Source of the DNA: Klenkia taihuensis
GTDB lineage: Bacteria; Actinomycetota; Actinomycetes; Mycobacteriales; Geodermatophilaceae
Direction of reading: 5' to 3'
DNA length: 64,000 bases
NCBI RefSeq assembly: GCF_900112525.1
Contig: NZ_FOMD01000001.1
Coordinates: forward strand, 310,001-374,000
The notes below the pieces were generated by a model, which saw only the letters and a program-made list of their open reading frames with translations, had not been told where the DNA came from and did not search any database. The position numbers and the translations under genes are program-made. Position 1 is the stretch's first letter. Each line of letters starts with the position of its first letter. This document shows, one piece after another, positions 1-8,523 of this stretch.

Positions 1-136
1 CGCCTTCCTGGTGGCCTTCGGCGTCCTGCTGGACACCTTCGTCGTCCGGTCGCTGCTGGTCCCGGCCGCGGTGCTGCTGCTGGGGAAGAAGGTCTGGTGG
101 CCCAGCAGGCTGGCGAAGGCCGAGCCCGCCGCCTGA
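1..136 (+). CDS. MMPL/RND-family membrane transporter, C-terminal end (partial)
   Basis: Only the last 44 codons are inside the window, read from base 2 to the TGA at 134-136. The residues GVLLDTFVVRSLLVPA followed by a short basic, Trp-containing tail are the usual last transmembrane helix and end of MMPL-type RND exporters (lipid or drug export in actinobacteria). The start and all other domains lie outside the window, so the substrate cannot be named. It runs convergently into the response regulator gene, with 19 bases between the stop codons. Confidence 0.8.
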   Translation, partial: AFLVAFGVLLDTFVVRSLLVPAAVLLLGKKVWWPSRLAKAEPAA

Positions 137-155
137 CCTGCCCGCCGGGAGGGGG

Positions 156-833
156 TCAGGCCTGCCAGCGGTACTCGAGCTCGGGGCGGCCGGCGCCGCC
201 GTAGCGCGGCTGGCGGCTGACCAGGCCGTTGTCGGCCAGGTGCTCCAGGTAGCGCCGGGCGGTGATCCGGGAGGCGCCGATGGCCTCGGCGGCCTCCCCG
301 GCGCTCACGCCGTCGCGCGCCCGGACCACGGCGACCACCGCGTCGAGGGTCTCCCGGCCCATGCCCTTGGGCAGCGGCGCCGGGCGGGCCGGGCGGACGT
401 GGTCCAGTGCCCGGTCGACGGCGTCCTGGCCGGCCACGTCGCCCTCGGCCCGCAGCACGGCGCGGTGCTCGGCGTAGGCGGCCAGCCGGTCGCGCAGCGC
501 CGAGCCGGTGAACGGCTTGAGCAGGTAGCCGACCACCCCGTGCGCGGCCGCGGCGCGGACGGTGGCGAGCTCCCGGGCCGACGTCACGGCCAGCACGTCG
601 ACGTCGCGGCCGGCTGCGCGCAGCCGGCGCAGCAGCTCGGTGCCGTGGGTGTCGGGCAGGTTCATGTCCAGCAGCACCAGGTCGACCTCGGTGCGCCCGA
701 GCGCGTCCCACGCGGCGCGGCCGGTGCCGGCGACGCCCACGCAGCGGAACCCGGGGGCGCGGTCGACGTGCGCGCGGTGCGCCTCCGCGGCGACCGGCTC
801 GTCCTCGACCACCAGCACCGCCAGGTCGGTCAC
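156..833 (-). CDS. Response regulator, CitB/DcuR/DctR type
   Basis: A 225-residue two-component regulator. The receiver has the acidic pair at residues 11-12, the phospho-acceptor Asp56 in LLDMNLPD and Lys106 in LLKPF. The C-terminal third carries a helix-turn-helix (SRITARRYLEHLADNGLV) like that of the DcuR/CitB family. The GTG start overlaps the TGA of the sensor kinase gene as GTGA, so the two are translationally coupled. Family knowledge says such pairs sense C4-dicarboxylates or citrate and switch on the carrier gene; dctA is divergently placed just beyond the kinase, which supports that job here. A longer upstream reading frame exists but lies inside the kinase gene and has no receiver homology. 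Confidence 0.88.
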   Translation of the reverse strand: MTDLAVLVVEDEPVAAEAHRAHVDRAPGFRCVGVAGTGRAAWDALGRTEVDLVLLDMNLPDTHGTELLRRLRAAGRDVDVLAVTSARELATVRAAAAHGVVGYLLKPFTGSALRDRLAAYAEHRAVLRAEGDVAGQDAVDRALDHVRPARPAPLPKGMGRETLDAVVAVVRARDGVSAGEAAEAIGASRITARRYLEHLADNGLVSRQPRYGGAGRPELEYRWQA

Positions 834-2434
834 GAGGGCACCGCGGTGCGGACGGGCAGCGAGACGGCGAACTCCGCGCCCGGTCCGGGCCGCACCGACA
901 CCGTGCCGCCGTTGCGCTTCACCGCCTGCGCGACGAGCGCGAGGCCGAGACCCTGGCCGGTGGCCTTGGTGGTCCAGCCGCGGCGGAACACCTGGTCGGG
1001 GTCGTCGACGCCGGGCCCGGTGTCCTCGACCCGCAGCTCGAGGCGGCCGTCGGCCTGCCACAGGGACAGCTGCACCTCGCGGGGCGGGTCGCCGGCCAGC
1101 GCGGCGTCGATGGCGTTGTCCAGGAGGTTGCCGACGACGGTCACCAGGTCCCCGCCCGGGATGCCGGTGGCGCCGACCGAGGTGGCCGGGTCGATCTCCA
1201 GGGTCACGCCCCGCTCGTGCGCGGTGGCCGCCTTGCCCAGCAGCAGCGCGGCCAGCACCGGCTCCTCGACCGCCTCGACCACCCGGTCGGTGAGCCGCTG
1301 GGCCACCGCGAGCTCGGCGGTGGCGAACTCGACGGCCTCCTCGGTGCGGCCGAGCTCGACCAGCGACACCGTGGTGTGCAGCCGGTTGGCCGCCTCGTGG
1401 GCCTGCGAGCGCAGCGACTCGGCGAAGGCGCGCACGCTGTCCAGCTCACCGGTGAGGGCCTGCAGGTCGGTGTGGTCGCGCAGGGTCACCACCGCGCCGA
1501 CCGACCGGCCCTTGGGGGTGGCCGGCATCTGGCTGACCACCAGCACCCGGTCGCCGCTGACGTGCACCTCGTCGACGGCCAGCCGCTGCTGGGACAGGGT
1601 GCCGGCCAGCTCGGGGGACAGCCCCAGCTCGGTGACGTGCCGCCCGGCGACGTCGCCCTCGAGCCCGAGCAGCCGCCGGGCCTCGTCGTTGACCAGCTGC
1701 ACCCGCCGGTCGCCGTCCAGCAGCAGCAGGCCCTCGCGGACGGCGTGCAGCACCGCGTCGTAGTACTCGAGCATCCGGGCCAGCGGCTGCGCGCCCAGGC
1801 CGTGGGTCTGCCGGCGCAGCCGGCGGCTGATCAGCCAGCTGCCCAGCGCGCCGACGGCGAGGACGGCGACCGCGACCCCGAGGACGCCGGGCAGCGCGGC
1901 AGCGACGTCGTCCCCGATGGCGGTGACGGTGATGCCCACGCTGACCAGGGCGACGACGTCGCTGCTGCTGCCGACGGCGAAGATCGGGGCGACCGCGCGG
2001 ACCGAGGGGCCCAGGGTGCCGCTGTAGGTCTCGGTGAACGTGGTGCCCCGCAGCGCCCGGTCGATGCTGCCCCGGAACGGCTTGCCGATCTGCTCGGGGT
2101 CGGGGTGGGTGAACCGGGTGCGGTCGGGCGCCATGACGGTGATGAAGGACGTCGCGGTGTCGGCCCGGACCTGCTCCACGTAGGGCTGCAGCACCGCGGT
2201 GGGGTCGGGCTCCACGACGGCCTCGCGGACCAGGGGGGAGTCCGCGATCGTCTCGGCGATGCTGCGGGCCTGGTTGGCCGCGCGGTCCTCCACGGCACCG
2301 CGGGCGTCGGCGACGGCGGTCCAGCCCAGCGCGAGCACCACGACGACCAGCACGAGGGCCTGCAGACCCAGCAGCTGGCGGGCCAGGCTGCCGCGTTCTC
2401 GGCGGCTGCGGGCCAGCACGGCGGGGATGCGCAC
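830..2434 (-). CDS. Sensor histidine kinase, DcuS/CitA/DctS type
   Basis: A 534-residue membrane kinase starting at GTG 2434. A first membrane segment lies near residues 24-41 and a second near 181-202. The extracytoplasmic domain between them contains RFTHPDPEQIGKPF, very close to the ligand-binding signature of the DcuS/CitA sensors. A PAS region follows (about 225-325), then the unusual H-box of this family (SLRSQAHEAANRLHT, His346), the N-box GNLLDNAID (Asn440) and a glycine-rich ATP lid. It probably senses C4-dicarboxylates or citrate outside the membrane and phosphorylates the overlapping regulator. The start is not certain: a further 25 codons are open upstream, but they run into the promoter region. 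Confidence 0.88.
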   Translation of the reverse strand: MRIPAVLARSRRERGSLARQLLGLQALVLVVVVLALGWTAVADARGAVEDRAANQARSIAETIADSPLVREAVVEPDPTAVLQPYVEQVRADTATSFITVMAPDRTRFTHPDPEQIGKPFRGSIDRALRGTTFTETYSGTLGPSVRAVAPIFAVGSSSDVVALVSVGITVTAIGDDVAAALPGVLGVAVAVLAVGALGSWLISRRLRRQTHGLGAQPLARMLEYYDAVLHAVREGLLLLDGDRRVQLVNDEARRLLGLEGDVAGRHVTELGLSPELAGTLSQQRLAVDEVHVSGDRVLVVSQMPATPKGRSVGAVVTLRDHTDLQALTGELDSVRAFAESLRSQAHEAANRLHTTVSLVELGRTEEAVEFATAELAVAQRLTDRVVEAVEEPVLAALLLGKAATAHERGVTLEIDPATSVGATGIPGGDLVTVVGNLLDNAIDAALAGDPPREVQLSLWQADGRLELRVEDTGPGVDDPDQVFRRGWTTKATGQGLGLALVAQAVKRNGGTVSVRPGPGAEFAVSLPVRTAVPS

Positions 2435-2464
2435 GGGGGAAGTGTGCACGCAATGAACGCAACG

Positions 2465-2478
2465 GTGACCGGGGTCAC
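2465..2478. promoter_or_regulatory. CRP/GlxR-like binding site
   Basis: GTGACCGGGGTCAC is a perfect inverted repeat of GTGACC with a two-base spacer, fitting the GTGA-N6-TCAC core of CRP/GlxR regulators. It sits in the 107-base divergent region between the sensor kinase and dctA, 64 bases before the dctA start. Nearly the same sequence recurs at 21471, 52792 and 60030. The assignment to CRP is inference from the motif. Confidence 0.45.
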
Positions 2479-2541
2479 GCGGGGCGGCACGGTGATGACG
2501 TCGCCGCACCCGGCGACCCCGCCGACTCCACAGGAGCAGTC

Positions 2542-3942
2542 ATGGCCACCACCACCGACGCCGCAGCCGCGCCGCGGCACAAGCGCGACAAGACCCACTG
2601 GCTCTACATCGCGGTGATCGTCGCCGTCGTCGCCGGCATCGTCGTCGGGCTGGTGTTCCCGGACTTCGGCAAGGAGCTGAAGTGGCTGGGGACGCTCTTC
2701 GTCAACCTGATCAAGATGATCATCGCGCCGGTCATCTTCTGCACGATCGTCCTGGGCATCGGCGCCATCCGGAAGGCCACGCAGGTCGGCCGGATCGGTG
2801 GGCTCGCGCTCGGCTACTTCATCGCGATGTCGACCGTGGCGCTGTTCATCGGCCTGCTGGTGGGCAACGTCCTCCACCCGGGTGACGGCCTGCAGCTGAC
2901 CGACGAGGTGCGCGGTGCCGGCGCCGACCTGGTCAGCGAGTCGGCCGAGGGGGCCCCGGAGGGCACCACCGGATTCCTGCTCAGCCTGATCCCGACCACC
3001 CTGCTGTCCTCGCTGACCAGCGGGTCGGTGCTGCAGGCCCTGCTGGTCGCGCTGCTGGTGGGCTTCGCGCTGCAGGCCATGGGCAAGGCCGGTGCCCCGA
3101 TCCTCACCGGCATCGGCCACCTGCAGAAGCTCGTCTTCCGCATCCTCGCCATGATCATGTGGGTCGCCCCGATCGGTGCCTTCGGCGCGATCGCCGCGGT
3201 CGTCGGCGCCACCGGCGTCGACGCGCTGAAGAGCCTGGGCATCCTGATGCTGGGCTTCTACCTGACCTGCGCGGTGTTCGTCTTCGTCTTCCTCGGCACG
3301 ATCCTGCGGGTGGTCGTCGGGATCAACGTGTTCTCGTTCCTCAAGTACCTGGGCCGCGAGTACCTGCTGATCGTCTCCTCGTCCTCCTCGGAGACCGCGC
3401 TGCCCCGCCTCATCGCGAAGATGGAGCACGTCGGCGTCAGCAAGCCGGTCGCCGGAATCGTCGTGCCGACCGGGTACTCCTTCAACCTCGACGGCACCGC
3501 GATCTACCTGACCATGGCCTCGCTGTTCATCGCCGAGGCGCTGGGCGACCCGCTGAGCATCGGCGAGCAGATCGGCCTGCTGGTCTTCATGATCATCGCC
3601 TCGAAGGGTGCGGCCGGCGTGTCCGGCGCCGGCCTGGCCACCCTGGCCGGCGGCCTGCAGAGCCACCGGCCCGAGCTGCTGGACGGCGTCGGCCTCATCG
3701 TCGGCATCGACCGGTTCATGAGCGAGGCCCGCGCGGTCACCAACTTCTCCGGCAACGCCATCGCCACGATGCTGGTGGCCACCTGGACCAGGGAGCTGGA
3801 CCGCGAGCAGATGACGGCCGTGCTGGCCGGCGAGCGTCCCTTCGACGAGACCACGATGCTCGACGACGGCCACGCCGCCCCGGACGTCGAGGACGCCGGC
3901 GACCAGCGCCGCGAGCTCGCGGGGGCAGCCACCACCCGCTGA
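2542..3942 (+). CDS. dctA: C4-dicarboxylate:cation symporter DctA
   Basis: A 466-residue member of the dicarboxylate/amino acid:cation symporter (DAACS) family, an inner-membrane carrier that takes up succinate, fumarate and malate with protons or sodium. Hallmarks are the serine-rich re-entrant loop SSSSSETALPRL and the following SFNLDGTAIYLT motif, with about eight hydrophobic segments and a charged cytoplasmic tail. The start ATG is preceded by AGGAG at the right distance. It is divergent from the DcuS-like two-component pair, which most likely induces it. A GltP-type glutamate carrier is the alternative, but the paired regulator favours dicarboxylates. Confidence 0.9.
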   Translation: MATTTDAAAAPRHKRDKTHWLYIAVIVAVVAGIVVGLVFPDFGKELKWLGTLFVNLIKMIIAPVIFCTIVLGIGAIRKATQVGRIGGLALGYFIAMSTVALFIGLLVGNVLHPGDGLQLTDEVRGAGADLVSESAEGAPEGTTGFLLSLIPTTLLSSLTSGSVLQALLVALLVGFALQAMGKAGAPILTGIGHLQKLVFRILAMIMWVAPIGAFGAIAAVVGATGVDALKSLGILMLGFYLTCAVFVFVFLGTILRVVVGINVFSFLKYLGREYLLIVSSSSSETALPRLIAKMEHVGVSKPVAGIVVPTGYSFNLDGTAIYLTMASLFIAEALGDPLSIGEQIGLLVFMIIASKGAAGVSGAGLATLAGGLQSHRPELLDGVGLIVGIDRFMSEARAVTNFSGNAIATMLVATWTRELDREQMTAVLAGERPFDETTMLDDGHAAPDVEDAGDQRRELAGAATTR

Positions 3943-3963
3943 CCCCCACCCCCCCCGGGACGC

Positions 3964-3999
3964 CGACGCCCGCACCTCCCCGACGAGGTGCGGGCGTCG
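3964..3999 (+). terminator. Strong hairpin terminator after dctA
   Basis: A perfect 15-bp stem, CGACGCCCGCACCTC pairing with its complement around a six-base loop, begins 21 bases after the dctA stop. It has no T-tract, as is common in actinobacteria. It separates dctA from the LysR gene that follows on the same strand. Confidence 0.75.
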
Positions 4000-4036
4000 T
4001 GCTGCCCGGGGCCGGTCGGCCGGTACCGTCCCGGGC

Positions 4037-4978
4037 GTGGCCCGGCTGCCGACCCTGCAGCAGCTGGCCTACTTCGTGGCCGCGGTCGAGCACGGCTCGT
4101 TCGTCGCCGCGGCCGAGGCCACCCACGTCGCGCAGCCCAGCCTGTCCGAGCAGGTGCGGCGGCTCGAGCACACCCTCGGCGTCACCCTCTTCGTGCGGAC
4201 CAACCGCCGCCTGCAGCTCACCGAGGCCGGCCGGGCCCTGCTGCCGGCGGCTCGGCGCACCCTGGCCGACGCGCAGGCGCTGGCCGACAGCGCGCGAGGG
4301 GTGCGCGAGCTGGCGGGCGGCACGGTCAGCTTCGGCACCTTCTCCAGCGCGCACCTGTACCTGCTGACCGCGCTGATCGGTGATTTCCGGTCCCGGTACC
4401 CGGGGGTGGTCACCCGGGTGGTCGGGCTCAACAGCTCGGAGGTCGCCGCCCAGGTCCGCCGCGGGGAGCTCGAGGCGGGGCTGGTGCAGCTGCCGATCGA
4501 CGAGCGAGGCCTGGACGTCGGACCCCCGGTCCTCGTGGACTCCGTCGTCTACGTCAGCACCGACGGCGACCGGGCGCGGGCACCGGTCACGGTGCAGCAG
4601 CTGGCCGCCGCCCCGCTCATCCTGTCCGAGGCCCGGTGGGGCGCCGAGGACCCGCTGCGCCGGGTGCTCACCGAGCGGGCCGCCGCGGCAGGCCTGGTCC
4701 TGCAGCCCCAGATCGAGGTCGAGTTCCAGACCGCTGCGGTCGAGCTGGCCGCGCACGGGCTGGGCGACTCGCTGGTCAGCTACCTGGTCACCCGCTGGTC
4801 GGGCTACCCCGGCCGGCTGCACTGGGCGCCGCTGGACCCGCCGGTGGTGGAGCGCTTCGCCTTCATCACCCGGGCCGGCGGCACGCTCAGCCCGGCCACC
4901 CGGGTGTTCATGGACCTGGCGCACACCCACATCAGGGCGCTGCAGCAGGCGGCGGACGGTGGTCCTGCCAGAGGTTGA
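4037..4978 (+). CDS. LysR-family transcriptional regulator
   Basis: A 313-residue protein with the LysR N-terminal winged helix (residues 3-65; recognition region around SFVAAAEATHVAQPSLSEQV, then LGVTLFVRTNR) and a C-terminal effector-binding domain from about residue 90. It uses a GTG start. It is followed on the same strand, about 100 bases later, by a flavin monooxygenase, a dehydrogenase and a solute-binding lipoprotein, which are its likely targets. The inducer is unknown, probably the substrate or product of that pathway. Confidence 0.9.
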   Translation: MARLPTLQQLAYFVAAVEHGSFVAAAEATHVAQPSLSEQVRRLEHTLGVTLFVRTNRRLQLTEAGRALLPAARRTLADAQALADSARGVRELAGGTVSFGTFSSAHLYLLTALIGDFRSRYPGVVTRVVGLNSSEVAAQVRRGELEAGLVQLPIDERGLDVGPPVLVDSVVYVSTDGDRARAPVTVQQLAAAPLILSEARWGAEDPLRRVLTERAAAAGLVLQPQIEVEFQTAAVELAAHGLGDSLVSYLVTRWSGYPGRLHWAPLDPPVVERFAFITRAGGTLSPATRVFMDLAHTHIRALQQAADGGPARG

Positions 4979-5080
4979 GCCTTGAGCTGGCCTCGCGAAC
5001 TGGCCGTTCACAACGGGCCCGGGCCCCCCGAGACTCGCTCCAGGACCGGCCGCACGGGCCGGCGAAGGGGGGAGGACGCC

Positions 5081-6373
5081 GTGGCGAGCAGCACCGCACA
5101 GCGCGTCTGCGTGGTCGGCGCCGGCGCGGCCGGGCTGGAGGCGGTCCGGGTCTTCCGGGACGCCGGGCACGAAGTGGTCGCGTACGAGCGCGGCGACCGG
5201 GCCGGCGGGCACTGGCACACCGACTACGAGGCGCTGCACCTGATCACGCCGCGGGACGTCTCCTGCTTCGACGGCGTGCCGATGCCGTCGTCCTACCCGC
5301 TGTTCCCCAGCCGCGAGCAGGTGGTCGCCTACCTCGACGCGTTCGCCGCCGACCACGGCCTGCTCGAACACGTCCGCCTCGGCACCGAGGTCACCGCGGT
5401 GACCAGCCCGGACGACGGCGTCTCCGGCTGGGACGTGACCACCGACGGCGGCACCGAGCGGTTCGACGCCGTGGTCGTCGCCAACGGCCACCACTGGGAC
5501 CCCAGGCTCCCGGCCGTCGCCGAGGGGTTCACCGGCCGCTCGCTGCACTCCTCGCAGTACCGGTCGGTCGCCGACGTCGAGGGCCGCCGGGTGCTCGTGG
5601 TCGGGGCCGGCAACAGCGGGTGCGACCTCGCCGTCGACGCCGCCAACGCCCGGCTGGACGTGTCGATCGCGATGCGGCACGGGCAGGTGTTCCAGCCCAA
5701 GACCTTCTTCGGCCGGGGCCGCAACCAGCTGCCGTTCCTGGCCAAGCTCCCGCCGTGGGCCGCCGAGCGGGTGCAGCGCGCCCTGGTGCGGGTCTCGGTG
5801 GGCACGCACGCCGACTACCCGGGGCTGCAGCCCCCGGTCACCCGCAACCTCAACGAGCAGCTGCCGGTCGTCAACGACCTGCTCCTCTACTGGCTGCAGC
5901 ACGGCCGGATCACCGCCCGCACCGGTGTGGTCGGGGCCCACGACCGCACGGTCGACTTCGCCGACGGCACCAGTGCCGAGTTCGACACCGTGCTGTGGGC
6001 GACCGGCTTCCGGGTCAGCCTGCCGTTCCTGGCGCCGGACCAGCTGACCTGGTCCGGCGGTGCCCCGCTGCGGGTGGGCGGCATGGTCGTCCCGGTCGGC
6101 ACCTCCCGGCTCTACACGGTGGGGCTGGCCAGCCCGCGCGGTGCGCAGTTCCCGGTGTTCAGCGCACAGTCCGCCCTCGCGGTCCGGCTGCTCGGGCTCG
6201 AGGGACGCACCGACCGGCCGCTGGCAGAGCTGCTGCTGGCCGCCGGGGCGCCGACCGACCAGGTCGACGTGCTCCGCCCGCTCTGGACCCAGCAGATGGC
6301 CCGGGCGACAGCGGTGCTGGACGCCGTCCGCCCGGCGAGCCCCGCCCGCACCGCGCAGGAGGTCCCCCGATGA
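5081..6373 (+). CDS. Flavin-containing monooxygenase (FMO/Baeyer-Villiger type)
   Basis: A 430-residue FAD- and NADPH-dependent oxygenase. GAGAAG at residues 13-18 is the FAD-binding Rossmann motif, FTGRSLHSSQY at about 150-160 is the FMO fingerprint FxGxxxHxxxY, GAGNSG at 175-180 binds NADPH, and ATGF late in the protein is the third family motif. The GTG start at 5081 has GGGGAGG upstream; a longer reading frame back to 4982 has no homology and lacks a ribosome site. Its stop overlaps the next start as ATGA, so it is in an operon with the dehydrogenase. It probably oxidises a ketone, amine or sulfide taken up by the binding protein encoded downstream. Confidence 0.85.
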   Translation: MASSTAQRVCVVGAGAAGLEAVRVFRDAGHEVVAYERGDRAGGHWHTDYEALHLITPRDVSCFDGVPMPSSYPLFPSREQVVAYLDAFAADHGLLEHVRLGTEVTAVTSPDDGVSGWDVTTDGGTERFDAVVVANGHHWDPRLPAVAEGFTGRSLHSSQYRSVADVEGRRVLVVGAGNSGCDLAVDAANARLDVSIAMRHGQVFQPKTFFGRGRNQLPFLAKLPPWAAERVQRALVRVSVGTHADYPGLQPPVTRNLNEQLPVVNDLLLYWLQHGRITARTGVVGAHDRTVDFADGTSAEFDTVLWATGFRVSLPFLAPDQLTWSGGAPLRVGGMVVPVGTSRLYTVGLASPRGAQFPVFSAQSALAVRLLGLEGRTDRPLAELLLAAGAPTDQVDVLRPLWTQQMARATAVLDAVRPASPARTAQEVPR

Positions 6374-7080
6374 GCGACACCGTGCTGGTCACCGGGGCCG
6401 CGAGCGGGATGGGCCGGGCGCTGGTGCAGCGGCTGGTCGGCGCCGGCTGGCGGGTGCTGGCCCTCGACCGGGCCGCCGACGCGCTGGGTGCGCTGGCCGG
6501 CGAGCTGGGCGAGCAGCTGGTGCCGGTGCCCGTCGACGTCACCGACCGGGCCGGGGTCACGGCCGCGGTCGACCGGCTCGTCGCCGGGCAGCGGCTCACC
6601 GGCGTGGTCAACTGCGCGGGCATCTACCCGCCCACCCGGCTCGACGACTTCACCGACGAGACCTACCGCGCGGTCTTCGACGTCAACGTGCTCGGCACGT
6701 TGGTGGTCACCGCCGCCGCGGTCCCGCACCTGCGTGCGGCCGGCGGCGGCGCCGTCGTCAACTTCGCCTCCGTCGACGCCTTCGCCGTCTCCCCGGGCCA
6801 GCTGCTCTACAGCGCGTCCAAGGCAGCGGTGCTGTCGCTGACCAAGTCCCTCGCCATCGAGCTGGCCCCCGACCGGGTCGTGGTGAACGCCGTCGCGCCG
6901 GGCTGGGTCGACACCCCGGGCAACGCCGCCACCGGCCGGATGGCCGAGGCCGCCGCCGGCATCCCGCTGGGCCGGGTGGCCGACCCCGACGAGGTCGCCG
7001 TCTGGGTCCAGCGGCTGCTGGAACCGGGCTACGTCACCGGCGAGACCGTGGTCATCGCCGGCGGCTCGGCGATGCGCTGA
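6370..7080 (+). CDS. Short-chain dehydrogenase/reductase (SDR)
   Basis: A 236-residue classical SDR. TGAASGMG at residues 9-16 binds NAD(P)H, NCAG at 81-84 is the structural motif, and the catalytic set is Ser134, Tyr147 and Lys151 (YSASK). The C-terminal end WVQRLLEPGYVTGETVVIAGG is typical for the family. Its ATG overlaps the monooxygenase stop, so the enzymes are co-translated; an alcohol-to-ketone step before or after the oxygenase is likely. Substrate cannot be read from the sequence. Confidence 0.88.
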   Translation: MSDTVLVTGAASGMGRALVQRLVGAGWRVLALDRAADALGALAGELGEQLVPVPVDVTDRAGVTAAVDRLVAGQRLTGVVNCAGIYPPTRLDDFTDETYRAVFDVNVLGTLVVTAAAVPHLRAAGGGAVVNFASVDAFAVSPGQLLYSASKAAVLSLTKSLAIELAPDRVVVNAVAPGWVDTPGNAATGRMAEAAAGIPLGRVADPDEVAVWVQRLLEPGYVTGETVVIAGGSAMR

Positions 7081-7114
7081 CCTCCGCTCCACCCACCCCC
7101 ACGAAGGAGAACAG

Positions 7115-8452
7115 ATGCGCACCACCCACCTCCGCGCCGGTGCGCTCGCCGCCGCGACCCTGCTGGCGCTGTCCGCCTGCGGCGGCGGCTCGGACGACGG
7201 CGACCCCGGAGCAGGCAGCGCGGCCGGCTCCGACGGCGCGAAGCAGGTCAACGTCTACGGCGCCGACGGCAACATGAACAACGGTCTGGGTGAGGACTTC
7301 GCCAGCTCTCCCGGCGCGCTGGCCGGCATGCGCGGCACGGTGCTGCTCACCGACGTCGGGCAGGACTTCCGCGACCGGCTGCTGGCCCTCGACCCGTCGC
7401 TGACCAACTTCAACACCGCCGCCGAGACCTACGACGCGGTGGTCATCGCCTCGCTCGCCGCTCAGCTGGCCGGCAGCAACCAGGCCACCGTCTGGGCGCC
7501 CTACGTCAACGGGGTGACCTTCGGCGGGGAGACCTGCACCGACTTCGAGTCGTGCAACGCGATCATCCAGGCCGGCGGCAACCCCGACTACGACGGCGTC
7601 AACGGCCCGCTGGCCTTCACCGAGCCCGGTGAGCCGTCGGTGGCGAGCTTCGCCATCGAGAGCTTCACCGAGGACAACCAGATCGACCTGGACGCCCGCG
7701 AATTCGTGCAGGCCGGCGACCTGGCCGACGCCGCCACCGACGAGGGCCCGGCACCGGCCGCGCCGGGCACCACGGGGGCACCGCTGGTGATCGGCAGCCT
7801 CACCCCGCTGACCGGCAGCCTCTCCTACCAGGGACCGCAGCAGATCGCGGCTCTGGAACTCGCGGTCGGCGACGTCAACGCCGCCGGCGGGGTGCTGGGC
7901 AGCCCGGTGCAGCTGAACACCGGTGACTCCGGGGACGCCAGCACCGACACCGCGACCCAGACCGCCGACCGGCTGCTGCAGTCGGGCGCGAACGTGGTCA
8001 TCGGGGCGTCGTCCTCGGGCGTGACGCTGACCGTCATCGACGCGATCACCGGTGCCGGTGTCGCGATGATCAGCCCGGCCAGCACCTCCGACCGGCTGAC
8101 CGACTACCCGGACCAGGGTCTGTTCTTCCGCACCGTGCCGCCGGACACCCTGCAGGCCCGGGCGCTGGCCGACCTGATCGGCGGCGACGGCAACAACACC
8201 GTCGGGATCCTCGCGCTCAACGACCCCTACGGCACCGGGCTGGCCGACAACACCGCCGCCGACCTGGTCGCCGACGGGCTGTCCGAGGACTCGATCCGCT
8301 CGCTCGTCTACGACCCCACGGCGGCGAACTTCGACAGCGAGGTCTCGCAGATGGTCGAGTTCAACCCCGACGCCATCCTGGTCATCGGGTTCGAGGAGAC
8401 CAGCCGGATCATCCAGGGCCTCAACGCGCAGGGCATCGGCCCGCAGCGCTGA
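7115..8452 (+). CDS. LivJ-type solute-binding lipoprotein with swapped halves (circular permutation)
   Basis: A 445-residue secreted lipoprotein: signal peptide with lipobox LSAC (Cys22), a Gly/Asp/Ser linker, then two blocks. Residues about 44-200 look like the C-terminal part of a LivJ/Peripla_BP_6 protein (from VNVYGADGN onward), and residues about 223-445 look like the N-terminal part (LVIGSLTPLTGSLSYQGPQ to the end IIQGLNAQGIGPQR). In ordinary family members the second block comes first, directly after the signal peptide. The old ends are joined by a Pro/Ala-rich linker near residues 201-222, and the cut falls where the chain normally crosses between lobes. AAGGAG precedes the ATG. It follows the monooxygenase and dehydrogenase, but no permease or ATPase genes are adjacent. 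Confidence 0.8.
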   Translation: MRTTHLRAGALAAATLLALSACGGGSDDGDPGAGSAAGSDGAKQVNVYGADGNMNNGLGEDFASSPGALAGMRGTVLLTDVGQDFRDRLLALDPSLTNFNTAAETYDAVVIASLAAQLAGSNQATVWAPYVNGVTFGGETCTDFESCNAIIQAGGNPDYDGVNGPLAFTEPGEPSVASFAIESFTEDNQIDLDAREFVQAGDLADAATDEGPAPAAPGTTGAPLVIGSLTPLTGSLSYQGPQQIAALELAVGDVNAAGGVLGSPVQLNTGDSGDASTDTATQTADRLLQSGANVVIGASSSGVTLTVIDAITGAGVAMISPASTSDRLTDYPDQGLFFRTVPPDTLQARALADLIGGDGNNTVGILALNDPYGTGLADNTAADLVADGLSEDSIRSLVYDPTAANFDSEVSQMVEFNPDAILVIGFEETSRIIQGLNAQGIGPQR

Positions 8453-8463
8453 CCCTCCCGACC

Positions 8464-8503
8464 GGACGCACCCGGCCCTCCCCCCGTGGGGCCGGGTGCG
8501 TCC
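8464..8503 (+). terminator. Hairpin terminator after the binding protein gene
   Basis: A 15-bp perfect stem, left arm 8464-8478 (GGACGCACCCGGCCC) and right arm 8489-8503, lies 11 bases after the stop. It closes the LysR-monooxygenase-dehydrogenase-lipoprotein group and also faces the convergent ZIP gene, so it may work in both directions. Confidence 0.7.
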
Positions 8504-8505
8504 CT

Positions 8506-8521
8506 CGTTCCACGTGGAACG
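8506..8521. other. parS-like palindrome
   Basis: CGTTCCACGTGGAACG is a perfect 16-base palindrome in the short gap before the ZIP gene stop. Its 14-base core GTTCCACGTGGAAC differs from the classic ParB site core GTTTCACGTGAAAC by one symmetric base pair, and the identical 14-mer recurs at 43821. It is a candidate ParB-binding site; no parA or parB gene is in the window. Confidence 0.4.
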
Positions 8522-8523
8522 GG

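Noticed and set aside
240-2617. Plus-strand frames opposite the two-component genes
   Set aside because: Both minus-strand genes show complete domain motifs; the plus-strand frames are His/Gly/Gln-rich shadows.
1831-3975. A 700-codon minus-strand frame through dctA and the kinase start
   Set aside because: It lies opposite or across two well-supported genes and has no domain; codon use is that of a shadow frame.
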